NCBI GenBank assembly: GCA_002682825.1
Contig: NOKP01000031.1
Span: forward strand, 1 to 64,000
Origin: Neonectria sp. B-13
Taxonomy: Eukaryota > Ascomycota > Sordariomycetes > Hypocreales > Nectriaceae
Length of the DNA: 64,000 bases
Direction of reading: 5' to 3'
Made by a program: the position numbers and the translations under genes. Under the pieces are notes generated by a model that searched no databases, was not told the DNA's origin, and saw nothing but the letters and a program-made list of their open reading frames with translations. This document shows, piece after piece, positions 11,450 to 23,934 of the stretch (position 1 is its first letter; each line of letters opens with the position of its first letter).

Positions 11450-14422
11450 TTATTCATCTTCAAATTCTTCCTCAGCTTCTTCTTCACTTTCTTCTCTATT
11501 TTCTTCTTCTTCCTTTTCCTTCTTTAAGTCATTAAAAGACCTATTCCAGCTTTTAAGCAAAATAAGCTGCCTAACTGTATTAGGTAATAGCCTATTTCTT
11601 GACTTAGTAATAATATTATTACTAATCGAAAAGGTGCTTTCAATAGCTGCAGAAGTAGCTGGAATAGCTAAATAGCGTCTAGCTAATATAGCTAAGTTAG
11701 GAAATCGAATTGTATTATTTCTCCAATATTCCAGAATATGGGTCTATAAAATTAAGGTTAGGAATAAAGTTATATAAAATTAGAACTTAACTAACCTTTT
11801 TAGGTAAGACTACCTCATTTATATAAGTAAGATATTCCTCTTCCTTAGGAATATTACTTATATAGAATTCATCTTCTGACCCTTCCTTAGAAGATAGGCT
11901 ATCTTCTAAGCTAGGATTGAGGCCTAATTCATCAAAGGATAAATTAGAGTCTTGGAAATCACCTCTTTCTTGCTTAACCCTAATTGACAGCTAATTAGTA
12001 AATTTAAATAAGCTTAAAAATAGAATTATAATAGTAAAATATACCTTCTATAATCAGCCTTAAAAAGGTCAACTAGATCCTGACTAATAGAAGGATAAAA
12101 AGCTAATAAGCGATTATCTTTAAAATGCATTAATTTAAACCTAGGGTCTAAAATAATACTATAAAGATAAGGCTTATAAGTAATTAAATCCTTCTTAGTA
12201 AGGCTTTTAGGAAAGTATTTCTTAAGCTTATTTATACCCTTATCAATAGCATTAATAAGGTGTAAATAGCCAGTAGCCTAATTATAGATTAGTTTAATTT
12301 AACTAATAAGAAATAGGAAATAGGAAATAGGAAAATACTTACTAATTCAGGCCTTTCAGTACTACTAGTAGAAAAAGCTTCTTTTAAAGCTTCTAGCTTA
12401 TTATATATTTAGTAAATAAATAATAAGCCTTCTGGCATAGTAGTATAAAATTGCCCTTGTAGCCTAATTGAAGGTTTTACAAAGACCTCAAATAGTCTTT
12501 TAACTTCAACTAGGAAATCCCAGTCAATATCTCCCAAAAAGACCTATATTTTAATATTAGTATTATTATAAGGAAAAAGGGATAGAAAATCAGCTATTTA
12601 CCTCTTCAAAATCTGTATTAGATGTATTCTTATAGACATAGCCTAAAGGGTCTTTTAATTCAAGGCTAGATTCAATCATTCTAAATGTTGAATTCCAGCG
12701 GGTTGGATTATCTATTTAAATATTAGCTAGCCTTTAAATTAAGCTTAGAAATATAGTTAAAAGCTTACCTAAAGGAATCTTCTTTTTCTTAGTAAGAAGG
12801 TTATTTTCCCTTTGAAACTTTTTTATTCCTTCTTCTAATAGCTGTTTAACCTCAGTTGTATACTTAGTTAAAACAGCTATTCTTCGAATCTGAGTAATAA
12901 GAGCTATATTAAATTAGAATAAGCTTATAATTAAGAATAGTATTAGACTTACTAGATAAGGAACTAAGAGCCCCTTCTAAAATAGCATTATTTTGATCAG
13001 ATAATGCTATTTCTAATTCCTTAGATAAAAGGAATTCCTTTAGGATATCTTGTGCTATAAGGTTAATTATATGGGCTATACAGCGAATATCATATTTAAA
13101 TCTCTGATTTAAAGATAGCTTATAGTTATCTTTAAAAGCAGAGATAAATGTGTTATTATTTGCTGCATTATCCCTTGTAATACTATTAAGGTTATTTATT
13201 AGCTTAAAAGGTTAAAGGTTAATTTATTAAAAGAAGAAGCTTACCTAAATACAGAATTAACTGTAATAGCTGGATAAGGAATTAAAGCCTGCATAAATTC
13301 CTTATAGATATAAAGGCCAGTATGGCTTTCAGAAAGCTGATTAAAGCCTATTTAGAAGTTAGTTAAATTAATAAAATTAGCTAACTTCTAAATAGGAAAT
13401 TATTATAATTAATTAGTATAATAAAATCTTTACTTACCAATTAGCTTATAAATAAGCTTAAAGTCCTTATCTAAAAAGATAAGAATAATACCTAAATAGG
13501 CTATTTGGGTGTTTGAAGTCCATATATCAAAGGTTAGGGAAAAATACCCTAAGTCTGATATATTTTCCTCTAGTTGCTTATTTAGCTGTAATAGGCTATT
13601 ATTAAAGGAATCATTTAAAATACCCTTAATCTTCCACCTATTGACTAAAGGACTAGCCCTAATATTAATTAGTATATATTTAATAGGAAATAGGAAATAG
13701 GAAATAGGAAATAGCTTACTTATTATAATAGGTTAAAAGGTCTTGAAAACTATAGGAATTCAAAACGTTAAAAGATAGGTTATTTTCAATAAGAAAATAA
13801 AGAATCTTCTTTAAAGCTTCTTCTTCCTTAAAGCTATTAGAATAGCTAGGTAGATCTTGCCTAGACCTTTTATTCCTAATATTAAGGTCAAAGGGACTAG
13901 TTGGCTTTATAAAGTCTACTTCTAATTTAAATTAGCTTAATAGTTAAAAATAGAATTAATAGAGTAACTTACTTCTCTTTCTAGTCGCTTCAGACTGCCT
14001 ATTATAAGCAACTGTTGGATGTTTTCGCTTATAGTGTCTTTGAAAGTTAGAAGATTGAAAGCCCTTAATTGGCTCAACCTTCTTATAATTACACCTATTA
14101 AAATTAGCAGCTTATTAAATAGAGTTAAAATAAGGTTATTAGAAAGGAAGACTTACATTGTACAACTAATCTGCATTTCCTGCTCTTGACCCTCTTTTAA
14201 AGGTAAAATAACCTTCTTAAATAAGCTATATTTAAAGATATAAGCTTTAAAAGCTTGATCTTCAGAAATAGCTTGTGAGGAAGAAGAGGCTATTTCTGAG
14301 TTTAATCCTGATTGGTCAAGACTATCTATTTCAGAAGGAGCCAATTGGCTAGCTTCTTCTGAAAAAGGATTAGTCTCACTATCAGACTCAGAAAGAGGGT
14401 TAAATTCATCAAATGAATCCAT
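11450..14422 (-). pseudogene. hAT transposase, 12 exons, one in-frame nonsense codon
   Basis: Exons (complement): 14157-14422, 13973-14094, 13720-13921, 13438-13658, 13245-13347, 12953-13182, 12769-12903, 12602-12711, 12343-12543, 12045-12277, 11796-11979, 11450-11743; 767 codons with stop. All 11 introns are GT-AG and keep frame. An acidic N-terminus (starts MDSFDEFNP) precedes a BED-type zinc finger (CTMCNYKK, then FQRHYKRKH) spliced across intron 1. The catalytic core has FDIWTS, SITRDNAANNN and RCIAHIINLIAQ, then NPTRWNSTF and ILDPRFKL. The hATC dimerisation domain near the end has ARRYLAIPATSAAIEST and LLPNTVRQLILL, followed by a Glu-rich tail. It would cut and paste DNA by the hAT DDE mechanism. 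Codon 508 (12409-12411) is TAA where CAA is expected, a RIP-type change; no other lesion was found. Introns 3 and 9 both carry CCTATTT heptad repeats. Confidence 0.92.
13348..13397 (-). other. Long palindrome inside transposase intron 4
   Basis: CCTATTTAGAAGTTAG and its complement CTAACTTCTAAATAGG face each other across a short AT-rich loop. The right arm in the coding sense ends exactly at the splice acceptor. It could form a hairpin in the pre-mRNA. Confidence 0.7.
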
Positions 14423-14574
14423 AGGGAAAGAAAGGATAGAGTCTAATAGGGTAGAAATAATAGGATAATATAGATAGAATAGATTAGATAATACTAAAAG
14501 AATAATAGCTAAAGGGAGAATAAAGAATATATTATATAGTTATTAAATAAAGTCTTAGATTATTAATCTAATTT

Positions 14575-14958
14575 CTAGAAGGTTCTAATTAGTAATCTTT
14601 ATCTTAGTATTAATAATAGGTAATTATTAATCCTATTTCTAGAAGGTTCTAATTAGTAATTCTTATCTTAGTATTAATTATAGCTAATTATTAATTCTAT
14701 TTCTAGAAGGTTCTAATTAGTAATTCTTATCTTAGTATTAATTATAGCTAATTATTAATTCTATTTCTAGAAGGTTCTAATTAGTAATTCTTATCTTAGT
14801 ATTTATAATAGCTAATTATTTATCCTATTTCTCAAAGATTCTAATTTGTAATTCTTATCTTAGTATTTATAATAGTTAATTATTAAGCTTATTTTTAGAA
14901 GATTCTAACTAGTAATTAGTTATAATAAACTATTAATCTAATTGCTTATTTATAATAG
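14575..14958. repeat. 64 bp subterminal tandem repeats of hAT H1
   Basis: Units beginning CTAGAAGGTTCTAATTAG start at 14575, 14639, 14703, 14767, 14831 and 14895, an exact 64-base period, with the last two diverged. They lie between the transposase start and the right terminus. hAT transposases often bind repeated subterminal motifs, so a transposase-binding or promoter role is an inference. Confidence 0.85.
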
Positions 14959-15699
14959 TTATCTATAGTAAATTATAAATCTAAATACTTAAATTAGTAA
15001 CTAATTAATTAATTAACTAGTAATTAGCTATAATTAATTAATTAGTTAGTTAATTAAGATCTTTAAAGCTTTATTTTATTAAATATCTATTTCTTAGGAC
15101 TAGTTTTGGACTAGTGGACTAGTAAACTAGTTTTTAGTTAGTCCAGGCCTGGACTAAAACTAGGACTAGTTTTTTAGACTAAAAACTAACTAAGGACTAG
15201 TTTCTAATTAGTTAGTCCACCCTTGGACTAAAACTAGTCTTACTGGACTAAAAACTAACTAAAGACTAACTAATTTAAACTAGTCCTTAGTTAGTCCAAA
15301 ATGGACTAACTAATTTCACAACCCTGAGTATAATAATTTAAATACCTTCTAATTAGTATTATAATAAGAGATTCTTATCCTCAAAAGTATAATTAAATAA
15401 AACTTATACTTTATAAATAAATAGTATTCCTAGGATAAAGTTAATTAATACTTAACCTTATAGAATAATATATATTTATTATTAGATCTAAATATTCCTT
15501 AGATAAAGCTTTACTTTAGCTCTTTTAACTATTAAGACTTAATTATTAGAATAGAATATTATCTTTATAATAGCTATTATATACTTTAAGCTATAATAAT
15601 TAGCTAGTTCTTAAGAAATAATATTTTCTTTAGAATTAATATTAATTATTACTTTAATTAAAGAAGAATCTAAACTATTAAATTATATATAGATCTTAA

Positions 15700-17144
15700 C
15701 ACTGTTGAAACTACTGTTTGGACTACTGTTTCTGCTTATCCACGATTACACTGAACAGTCATGTGTTTCCTTTGCTTGAGCTTAACAGGGGGATAGATCT
15801 TTGGATTTTGAACCTAATTATTGACTTTTGCCCCCTCCATAGAACTCCCTCCGCTAAATACCTCCACGCAGTAGGATTCTCTCGCTTTCCAATGCATTAC
15901 TCCTTTGGTTGCAGGTTGGTTATTATAGCATTGCTTATTAGCTATATAACCCATAAGATACAATTATTATACTTTAGACTATTAATAAACCTCTTCTCTA
16001 TATTAGTAGTATTATTATTCCTTTCTAGCTTTAAAGCTAGCCCCTCTAGAAAGACTTATTCTATTATAATCTACTAGGCTATTACTCTATTAAATTAGAT
16101 TCTATCTTATAGTAGAATGTAATAACTAAAGACTATTAACTGAACTAATTCTTTAGCCTTAGAGTATTAATTAGTTTTAATCTTTTTTATATCTTATAGG
16201 TTAGACTTTTGAATTATAATTTATAGCTTAGAAATAAGGCTTAGATTTACTTAAAATAGGCTATATAGGTTATATAAGAGCCTATAGGTATAGCTTAGTA
16301 AGGGCTTGCTGGGCTATAGTATGATTCAGAAGGTTATCTTATATGATTGGTTGTATAGTCTTTGTATTGTATAGAAGGTCGGATAGAATGCGAAGGGGTA
16401 ACCTAGAAAGTGTAGAGGCTGGGCTTTTATCCTAAGGGGTTTTAGCCTTTTCTAAGATCTAGCTTTTCTAAGGTCTAGCTTTTCTAAGATCTAGCTTTTC
16501 TAAGATCTAGCTTTTCTAAGATCTAGCTTTTCCAGCTGATTAGGGCAGTAAAACTTATACCTTAACTTTATAGTAGAAACTTTTATCTCCTTGAGTTATT
16601 GTTGCCTTAGGCTTGGGTATTAACAGGGTTGTGAAATTAGTAATTCTAGTACTTTTCTTAGTACACCTTTCATAGTGAATTAGAAATTAGCCCTTAGCTA
16701 TAAAAATATAAGATGAGTAGTATTAAATAGCCCTAAATCTCAGCTCTATACTAGTAAAGCTTACTAATATTTATCTACTTAGATAAGCTAGGCATTCCAA
16801 ATTAGTCCACTTTTAGTATTTAGTATACTAAAAAAACATACTAATTTTGTACTAATTGGTATTCCTAGCTATATAAATTTGCTTATGTAATATAAGTTCC
16901 CATTTAGAGTACTAAGATGGTATAAGTACTAGAAAATGCAAAGTTTATAATTGTATAGCTAAAGGCTGATTTTTAATAAAAGTTTAAAACTGTACTAAAA
17001 TGTACTAATGGAAATTTCTAGTGTACTAATTTCACAACCCTGGGTATTAAGCCTATTATACTATTGTTTTTTCTGTTTTCTTTTATACTGTTTAACCTTT
17101 AGCCCCTTTTCTAGGTGTGTGCTACTAAGGACTATTATATCTAA
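15700..17144 (-). mobile_element. Family A element, copy A2, carrying a hAT MITE
   Basis: Starts CACTGTTGAAACTACTG and ends TATATCTAA as written; ORF-sense is minus. The 13 bp duplication ATATAGATCTTAA flanks it (15687-15699, 17145-17157). It contains the 419 bp hAT element H5. Five minisatellite units lie at about 16455-16530. The sense 3' 200 bases are far less mutated than the rest. A short deletion joins CCTCCACGC to AGTAGGATTC inside the ORF. Confidence 0.85.
16624..17042. mobile_element. hAT MITE H5 (419 bp) inside copy A2
   Basis: CAGGGTTGTGAAATTAGTA to TACTAATTTCACAACCCTG with the 8 bp duplication GGTATTAA (16616-16623, 17043-17050). No coding capacity. Element H6 at 27077 is the same sequence in the other orientation. 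Confidence 0.9.
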
Positions 17145-17157
17145 ATATAGATCTTAA

Positions 17158-18517
17158 ATAGCTTTTAATAGTATATTATAATTTTCTTACTAAATATTAT
17201 AAGATTAATAAAAATATTTATATTAACTATTTAATAGACTTATAATAAAGTAAGTAAGTTTAATATTAGTATTTCTATTATTATTATATTAATTTTCTTA
17301 TTTTTAGTTATTAAATAGCTATTATCCTAAAGAGTAGTATTATTCTTAGTATAATCTTAGCTAGTATTCTTATAATCTTCCTTAAAGATTATAGTTATAT
17401 AGATTTTTACTTTTTTTTCTAGTCTATTAAAGTATTCTTCTATAAAGATAGAAATATTAAGACTAACTATATTTATTTTAACTCTTTATTACTTTAAGCT
17501 AGTAATACTTTTAGGTAAGTTTACTTATTAGGTATTACTTATTCCTTTAGATAAATCTAAGTACTTAAAAGTAAGCTTTTTAATAAGGATAGGATTAATT
17601 ACTAAAAGGTCTTTAATTATAATACTAAATTTCTTCTATTTAATATTATTCTTAATCTTAGCTTATACCTTAATAATCTTATCTTTTAGGCTTATTCTTT
17701 TTTAGATTCTTTATATTTAAATCTATAATTAATTAGTATTCTTTATAATAGTTCTTAGTACTAAGATAATCTTCTTTATTAATTATATATTATTAATTAT
17801 CTTTAGAGCTTCCTTAAAGAGTTTATTTACTTTATCTATAATATAAGATTATTAGTAATTATTAGTATTAACTTAGATTAAATTAGTTAGAATTAATTAA
17901 TTATTAATTATTAGTTTATCTTTAATTATAATAGAATTAATCTTAGCTATAAATAAAGAAATATCCTTAAGTATTATATAAGTTAATAATAGTAGATAGT
18001 ATAATAAGATTAGATTGTTTTAGAGGAACTAATTAATAACTTCTTTCTCTTTTAGTATAGCTTTATAGGGTATTAATATTTATTTAGACTTTATAACTAT
18101 TAGATAGAATGTTTTCTATAAGTCTAAGAACTATTTAATCTAGAGGATTATTAGTTTTCTAATATAAGAGATTTTCTTAAAGGCTCTTATTAATATAGGG
18201 GTAATTAGCTTAGTCTAAAAGCTAAGTTAGATTATATCTTTAGTAAGATTATAGCTAATAAATCCTTAGCTTTAGTTAAATTTAAGGTCTAAGTAATAAT
18301 AAATAAGATAATTATTTTTACTATAGTAGAAATAAGAAAGTTAAATAAAGCTATAGTTATTATTATATTAATCTAAGTATTTATTGCCTTTTTATAAATT
18401 TTAGAATCTAACTATATATATTATAATATTTTACTTTATATTATTATAATTAAATAAAAGTACTATTATATAATAAGATTCCTTATTACTAAAATAATTT
18501 ATTATCAATTGAATTAT
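17158..18517. other. RIP-degraded repeat of unknown type
   Basis: No open frame. The complement gives long stretches free of non-RIP stops with charged protein-like composition (for example around 17500-18200), so a decayed retroelement ORF is plausible, but no motif is clear enough to name it. Confidence 0.35.
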
Positions 18518-18531
18518 ATACTTTAAGTTAT

Positions 18532-19496
18532 CCCTCTATAAGGGAACCTAATATATAATAATTACTATATTATGCATCAATTTCTTTATCTTAAGCCTAG
18601 TTAGTTTTAAAGTTCTTTATTAACCTTTACATCTAACCTAAACCCATCTACCTTTTCTATCCAGTCTAAGTTTTTCCTTAACCCTATATAATCCTTCCCC
18701 CTGATTTTACAATGCTAGACTAGCTGGCCATTCGTACTAGCTTTACATACCCTAGCAGCTCCTAGAACCATAGGGCATATTTGTCTCTGGTTAATTTGTT
18801 AGTAATAGCTTTATCCTAATATAACCTAGCTTTTAATCTTCTAGTAAGCTTTTCAAGAAACTCCTTTTCTTCTCTAATAAAGCTAATGTTATTGACTTTA
18901 GTACTTTTATTATTTAAGAGTAAATAATAGTTAAATATAGCTAGATATACTATTTAGATAGTACTAATTGCTATATAGTTCAACTTAAAGCTATTAAGGT
19001 TATAGATTTTAGCTTAGTAAAGCTACTACTTATACTTAGTAGGCTTGATCTCTCTATCTAGAGAGTAATAGTATTCTATTTTATATGTCTTATAGCTCTA
19101 TTTCTTACTATTAGGTTATAAGATATAGTAGGTAATAGTAAAAGTAGAATGTATTATAGTTATATTATACTGTATTATAGTATATTAAGAAAGAGGGAAG
19201 AAGGCTAGTTAGACTTATTAGCTTAATAAAAGATAGTTATTTATATGTACTATAGTTTAGGATAAGCTTTTTATGAATTAGACATTAAGGTTAGAAAGAG
19301 GGACCTAAATAGGTTGTAAAAATAGGCTTAAGGTATAATATTAATGTAAACTATATTACTAGGAAAGCTTACTGTATTTAAGTTATTAGGATTGATAGTG
19401 CTAGGCATAGTATCTTACTGTGTTAACTGCTGTATGTTATCTACTGTATTATCTTAATCTATCAGATGATATTAACTAAGGCTAAAATTACTATAA
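18532..19496 (-). mobile_element. Family B element, copy B3 (complete, 965 bp)
   Basis: CCCTCTATAAGGG to ATTACTATAA with the 14 bp duplication ATACTTTAAGTTAT (18518-18531, 19497-19510). The minus-strand B frame is broken by RIP-type stops. Confidence 0.85.
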
Positions 19497-19510
19497 ATAC
19501 TTTAAGTTAT

Positions 19511-20151
19511 CCTTTTATATTATATTAATTAATAGCTATTTAATTCTTTATACTAAAGTATTAATAGACTTTATTATATTATTAGATACTATATATATAG
19601 TAATTATAAGTATTCTAAAAGTTATAATATTATAGTTCTTAAGGGCTTAAAAGAGTAGATTAAATAATAGCTTTTTGCCTTTAAGGTTATATTTCCCTAA
19701 AGGAAACTTATACTTAAGATAATTTATAGTATATATATTTATCTTATATTAAATAAGGGATTTCATCTTATTATAAAGTTATTTATATAGTATATTATAA
19801 ATTACTTTTAAGTCTATATTCTATAAGTTATATATCTCTTTTTGAATTATTATAGGTATTATATTAAAGAGGTTTCTAGAGTAAAAATTAGACTCCTTCT
19901 AGCTAGTTAGATTAATCTATTAGTAAAAGTAAAAATAATTACTTAGCTAATATAAGATTATAGGATAATCTAATATAAGTTATTCTTAATTATAAATATT
20001 AAGTTATTAATCAAAGGTCCTTATTTAGCTATTATCCTATAGTTTAAATATAGTCTTTAGGTTTATCTTAACTACTTTCTAATTACTTAAGTTATTCATC
20101 TCTTATAGGACTATTCTTTTTATAGTCTTATTAAGGTATAGTAAAAGATAG
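19511..20151. other. RIP-degraded repeat, continuation of the sequence left of B3
   Basis: The sequence that B3 interrupted continues here without recognisable motifs. It ends where copy A3 begins. Confidence 0.35.
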
Positions 20152-21179
20152 CACTATTGAAACTACTGTTTGGACTACTGTTTCTGCCTATCCGCAATTG
20201 CGCTGAATCACGTGTTTCCTTTGCTTAAGCTTAATAGGGGGATAGATCTTTGGATTTTGAACCTAATTATTGACTTTTGCCCCCTCTATAACAGCCATTA
20301 TCAGTCCATTAACACTAGGAATGACCATTAGGCTTCCTAGAACTCCCTCTGCCAAATCCCTCCATGCTTTATGGCTAATATTAGAGATAGTCATAGGATT
20401 CCCTTGGTTTCTAATGTATTACTCCTTTAGCTGTAGGTTAGTTAGAATGATATTATCTATTAACTATATAATCTATAGGGCATAGATAGGGTTATATAGC
20501 TTCTTAAGGAACTCTTTCTCTATAGTAGTAATATTACTATTTCTTTTTAGCTTTAGAGCTAGTCTCTCTAGAAAGAGCTATTCTATTATAATCTATTAAA
20601 CTATTACTATATTAAGCTAGATTCTATCTTATAGTAGAATATTATAGTTAAAGACTATTAATTAGACTAATTTCTTAGGTCTAAAGCAATTAATTATAAG
20701 CTATTTTATATACCTTAGGCTAGACTTTTAAGCTATAATTTATAGTATAGAAATAAGGCTTAGATATTCTTTTAATTTAATATATAGGTTATATAAGAGC
20801 CTATATATATAGCTTAGTAAGGGCTTATTGGACTATAGTACAATTTAAATAATAGTTATTTTATACAATTAGTAGTATAATTATTATATTATTTAGAAGG
20901 TTAGATAGAATATAAAGAGGTAAGTAACCTAGAAAATATAAAGGCTAGGCTTTTATCCTAAGGGGTTTTAGCCTTTTCTAAGGTCTAGCTTTTCTAGCTA
21001 ATTAGAGCAATAAAACTTACATTTTAACTTTATAGTAGAAACCTTTATCTTCTTAAGTTATTATTTCCTTAGGCTTAAGTATTAAGCTTATTATACTATT
21101 GTTTTTTCTATTTTCTTTTATACTACTTAATCTTTAGCCTTTTCTCTAGGTATATATTACTAAGGACTATTATATTTAA
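20152..21179 (-). mobile_element. Family A element, copy A3
   Basis: CACTATTGAAACTACTG to TATATTTAA. Both family ends are present but the flanks do not form a matching duplication, so one side has been rearranged. It has an expanded version of the variable site in the ORF (about 20281-20338) that contains a CCATTAGGCTTCCTAG segment seen also in A16. Only one full minisatellite unit plus part of another remains. Confidence 0.75.
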
Positions 21180-21182
21180 ATA

Positions 21183-21365
21183 AAGGGATTTAATAAAGGG
21201 AGTTTTAGAAAGCTTAATAGTTATTCCTAATATTAATAGATAGAGAGAGTAAAAGTTAATAATTAGGTTTAAAATCTAAAGACTTATTCTCTTATTAAGC
21301 TTAAGTAAAGGAAATATATAATTTAGTATAATTATAAATAAGTAGAAATAATAGTTTTAATAGTA
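21183..21365 (+). mobile_element. Family A fragment A3b (5'-truncated)
   Basis: Contains only the ORF-sense 3' end of family A, from AGGGATTT through AATTAGGTTTAAAATC to AGTTTTAATAGTA. It lies head-on against copy A3. It keeps the 3' end and lacks the 5' end. Confidence 0.65.
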
Positions 21366-21660
21366 ATTTCAACTTAATATATATTTAATAATAAGTATTT
21401 TAAAAATTACTCTTTATAAGATATTTAATTTTTAATAAATTAATTTAATAAATTCTTAATTAATACTAAAAAATAATAATTCTTAAGTATAATTATATTA
21501 AACTTTTAATAAATTATATACAATTCAAATATATTATTCTTATTAAAAATACAAAGTATTAAACCTTTAATCTTATTAATAAATTATTCTATTTAATTAC
21601 TTTAAAAATATTCTTTAATATATTTTATTAAAACTTTATTAAATTCTCTATTAATAGACT
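21366..21660. other. Decayed AT-rich spacer
   Basis: About 300 bases of AT-rich sequence between A3b and the hAT element H4. Nothing identifiable. Confidence 0.4.
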
Positions 21661-22245
21661 ATAATAATCAGGGTTATGAAATTAATTAGTATATACTAAT
21701 TAAATACTAAAGCTTTTAGTATTCATTAGTATTTAGTATTTTTAAATTAGTATTAATTAGTACTACCTTATACTAATACTAATTAATTTCAATTGATATT
21801 TAATTAGTATTTAGTATTTTACATTAGTATTTAATTAGTGAAAAACTAATTAATTAATTAGTTTTTTACTATTTTAAAATACTAATTTATTTTTTATAAA
21901 TAGAATAATAAAGATAATTCATTTAAATTACTTATAATAATATGATATTATAAGCTTAAAATAGCTTAATAAATTAGTTAATTATTGAAATTATTGAAAT
22001 TAATAATAAAGCTACAATCTTAATATTTCTTTCTTTAATATATTATTTAAATAAGATAGCTAAATCAATTAAGTACATAATTAACTTAGATAAGATAATT
22101 AGATTAATAAAGTAAATAATTAACTTAAATAAGATAATTAGATTAATTAAGTAAATAATTAATTCAAATATAATATAAAATAAAAAAGAAACTAACTAAA
22201 AGTAATTAATAGAAATATTCTAATAAAAATATATTAAAATAACCC

Positions 22246-23934
22246 TTATTCCTCTTGAAAATCTTCTTTAGTTTCTACCTTACTTTCATTCCTATTTTCC
22301 TCTTCTTTTTCTTCCTTTTTTAAGTCATTAAATGACTTATTCCAGCTTCTAAGAAAAATAAGCTACCTAACTGTATTAGGTAATAACCTATTTCTTGATT
22401 TAGTAATAATATTGTTACTAATTGAAAAGGTACTTTCAATAGCTATAAAGGTAGCTAGAATAGCTAAATAGTGTCTAGCTAGTATAACTAAATTAGGAAA
22501 CCAAATTATATTATTTCTCTAGTATTCTAGAATATTAGTCTATTAAATTAAAGTTAGTAATAAAGTTATATAAGATTTAAGCTTAATTAATCTTTTTAGG
22601 TAAAACTACCTTATTTATATAAGTAAAATATTCCTCTTCCTTAGGAATATTACTTATATAAAATTCATCTTCTAACCCTTTCTTAGAAGATAAGCTATCT
22701 TCTAAGCTAGGATTAAGGCCTAATTCATCAAAGGATAAATTAGACTACTAAAAGTCTCCTCTTTCTTGTTTTATCCTAATAACTAATTAGTAAATAGAAA
22801 TAGGCTTAAAAATAAAATAGCTTTAGATTTAATATACCTTCTATAATCAGCTTTAAAAAAGTCAACTAGATCCTAACTAATAGAGGGATAAAAGGCTAAT
22901 AAGCAATTATCTTTAAAATGTATTAATTTAAATCTAGAGTCTAAAATAATACTATAAAGATAAGGCTTATAAGTAATTAAATCCTTCTTAGTAAGACTCC
23001 TAGGAAAGTATTTCTCAAGCTTATTTATACCTTTATCAATAGCATTAATAAGGTATAAATAGCCAGTAGCCTAATTATAGATTAGTTTAATTTAACTAAT
23101 AAGAAATAGGAAAATAGAAAAGATATAGGAAAATAGGAAATAGAAAATAGGAAATAGGAAATAGAAAATAGGAAATAGAAAATAGGAAATAGGAAATAGG
23201 AAATAGGAAATAGAAAATAGAAATTAACTTACTTATTATAATAGGTTAGAAGGTCTTAAAAACTGTAGGAATTTAAAACATTAAAAGATAGGTTATTTTC
23301 AATAAGAAAATAAAGAATCTTCTTTAAAGCTTCTTCTTCCTTAAAGCTATTAGAATAGCTAGGTAAGTCCTGCCTAGACCTCTTATTCCTAATATTAAGG
23401 TCAAAGGGACTAGATAGCTTTATAAAGTCTTCTTCTAATTTAAATTAGCTTATTAGTTAAAAAGAAAATAATAAGGTAAATTCTTTCTTTTTCTAATTGA
23501 TTTAGACCTTTTATTATAAGCAATTTATAGATACTTAGCCTTATAGTGTTTTTAGAAGTTAGAAGATTAAAATCCTTAAACCTTTATAATCTTCTTATAA
23601 TTATACCTAGTATAATTAGTAGCTTATTAAATAAGGTTAAAATAAGCTTATTAAAAGAAAGAACTTACATTGTATAGTCAATCTCCATTTTTAGCTTATT
23701 ACCTTCCTTAGAAGGTAATAAAGTCCTTTTAAATAAGCTATATTTAAAGATATAAGCTCTAGAGCTTATATCCTTTAGAATAGCTTATAAAGAAGAGGAA
23801 GCTATTTCTGAGTTAAGACCTGATTGGTTGAGACTATCTATTTCATAGTAAGCTAATTGGCTAGCTTCTTTTGAAAAGGGATTAGTCTTAGCCTTAGACT
23901 CAGAAAGAGGATTAAATTCATTAAATAAATCCAG
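22246..23934 (-). pseudogene. hAT transposase pseudogene lacking exons 4-9
   Basis: Equivalent to exons 1-3 and 10-12 of the H1 transposase. The start codon is lost (CTG in place of ATG at 23932-23934) and RIP-type stops are present, for example where the H1 protein has the serine-rich N-terminus and the zinc finger. The join falls in a run of GGAAATA/GAAAATA heptads at about 23101-23225, which corresponds to the heptad repeats of introns 3 and 9 in H1. The hATC region is still readable at about 22330-22470. Confidence 0.85.
23101..23225. repeat. GAAATAG heptad microsatellite at a deletion junction
   Basis: About seventeen copies of GAAATAG/GAAAATAG. In the complete element H1 shorter runs of the same heptad occur separately in intron 9 (12311-12333) and intron 3 (13682-13714). 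Confidence 0.85.

Larger units (their letters stand above)
10922..15326 (-). mobile_element. hAT transposon H1 (4405 bp, near full-length)
   Basis: Begins CAGGGTTGTGAAATTAG and ends CTAATTTCACAACCCTG, with a perfect 8 bp duplication AGTATAAT (10914-10921, 15327-15334). Encloses a 12-exon transposase on the minus strand, a six-start array of 64 bp tandem repeats upstream of it, and subterminal repeats with TTAGTCCGGACTAAC at both ends. A 55-base N run (11101-11155) lies in the left subterminal repeats. It is much less RIPed than its surroundings, so it is probably one of the younger insertions. It is the likely parent family of H0 and H2-H7. Confidence 0.93.
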
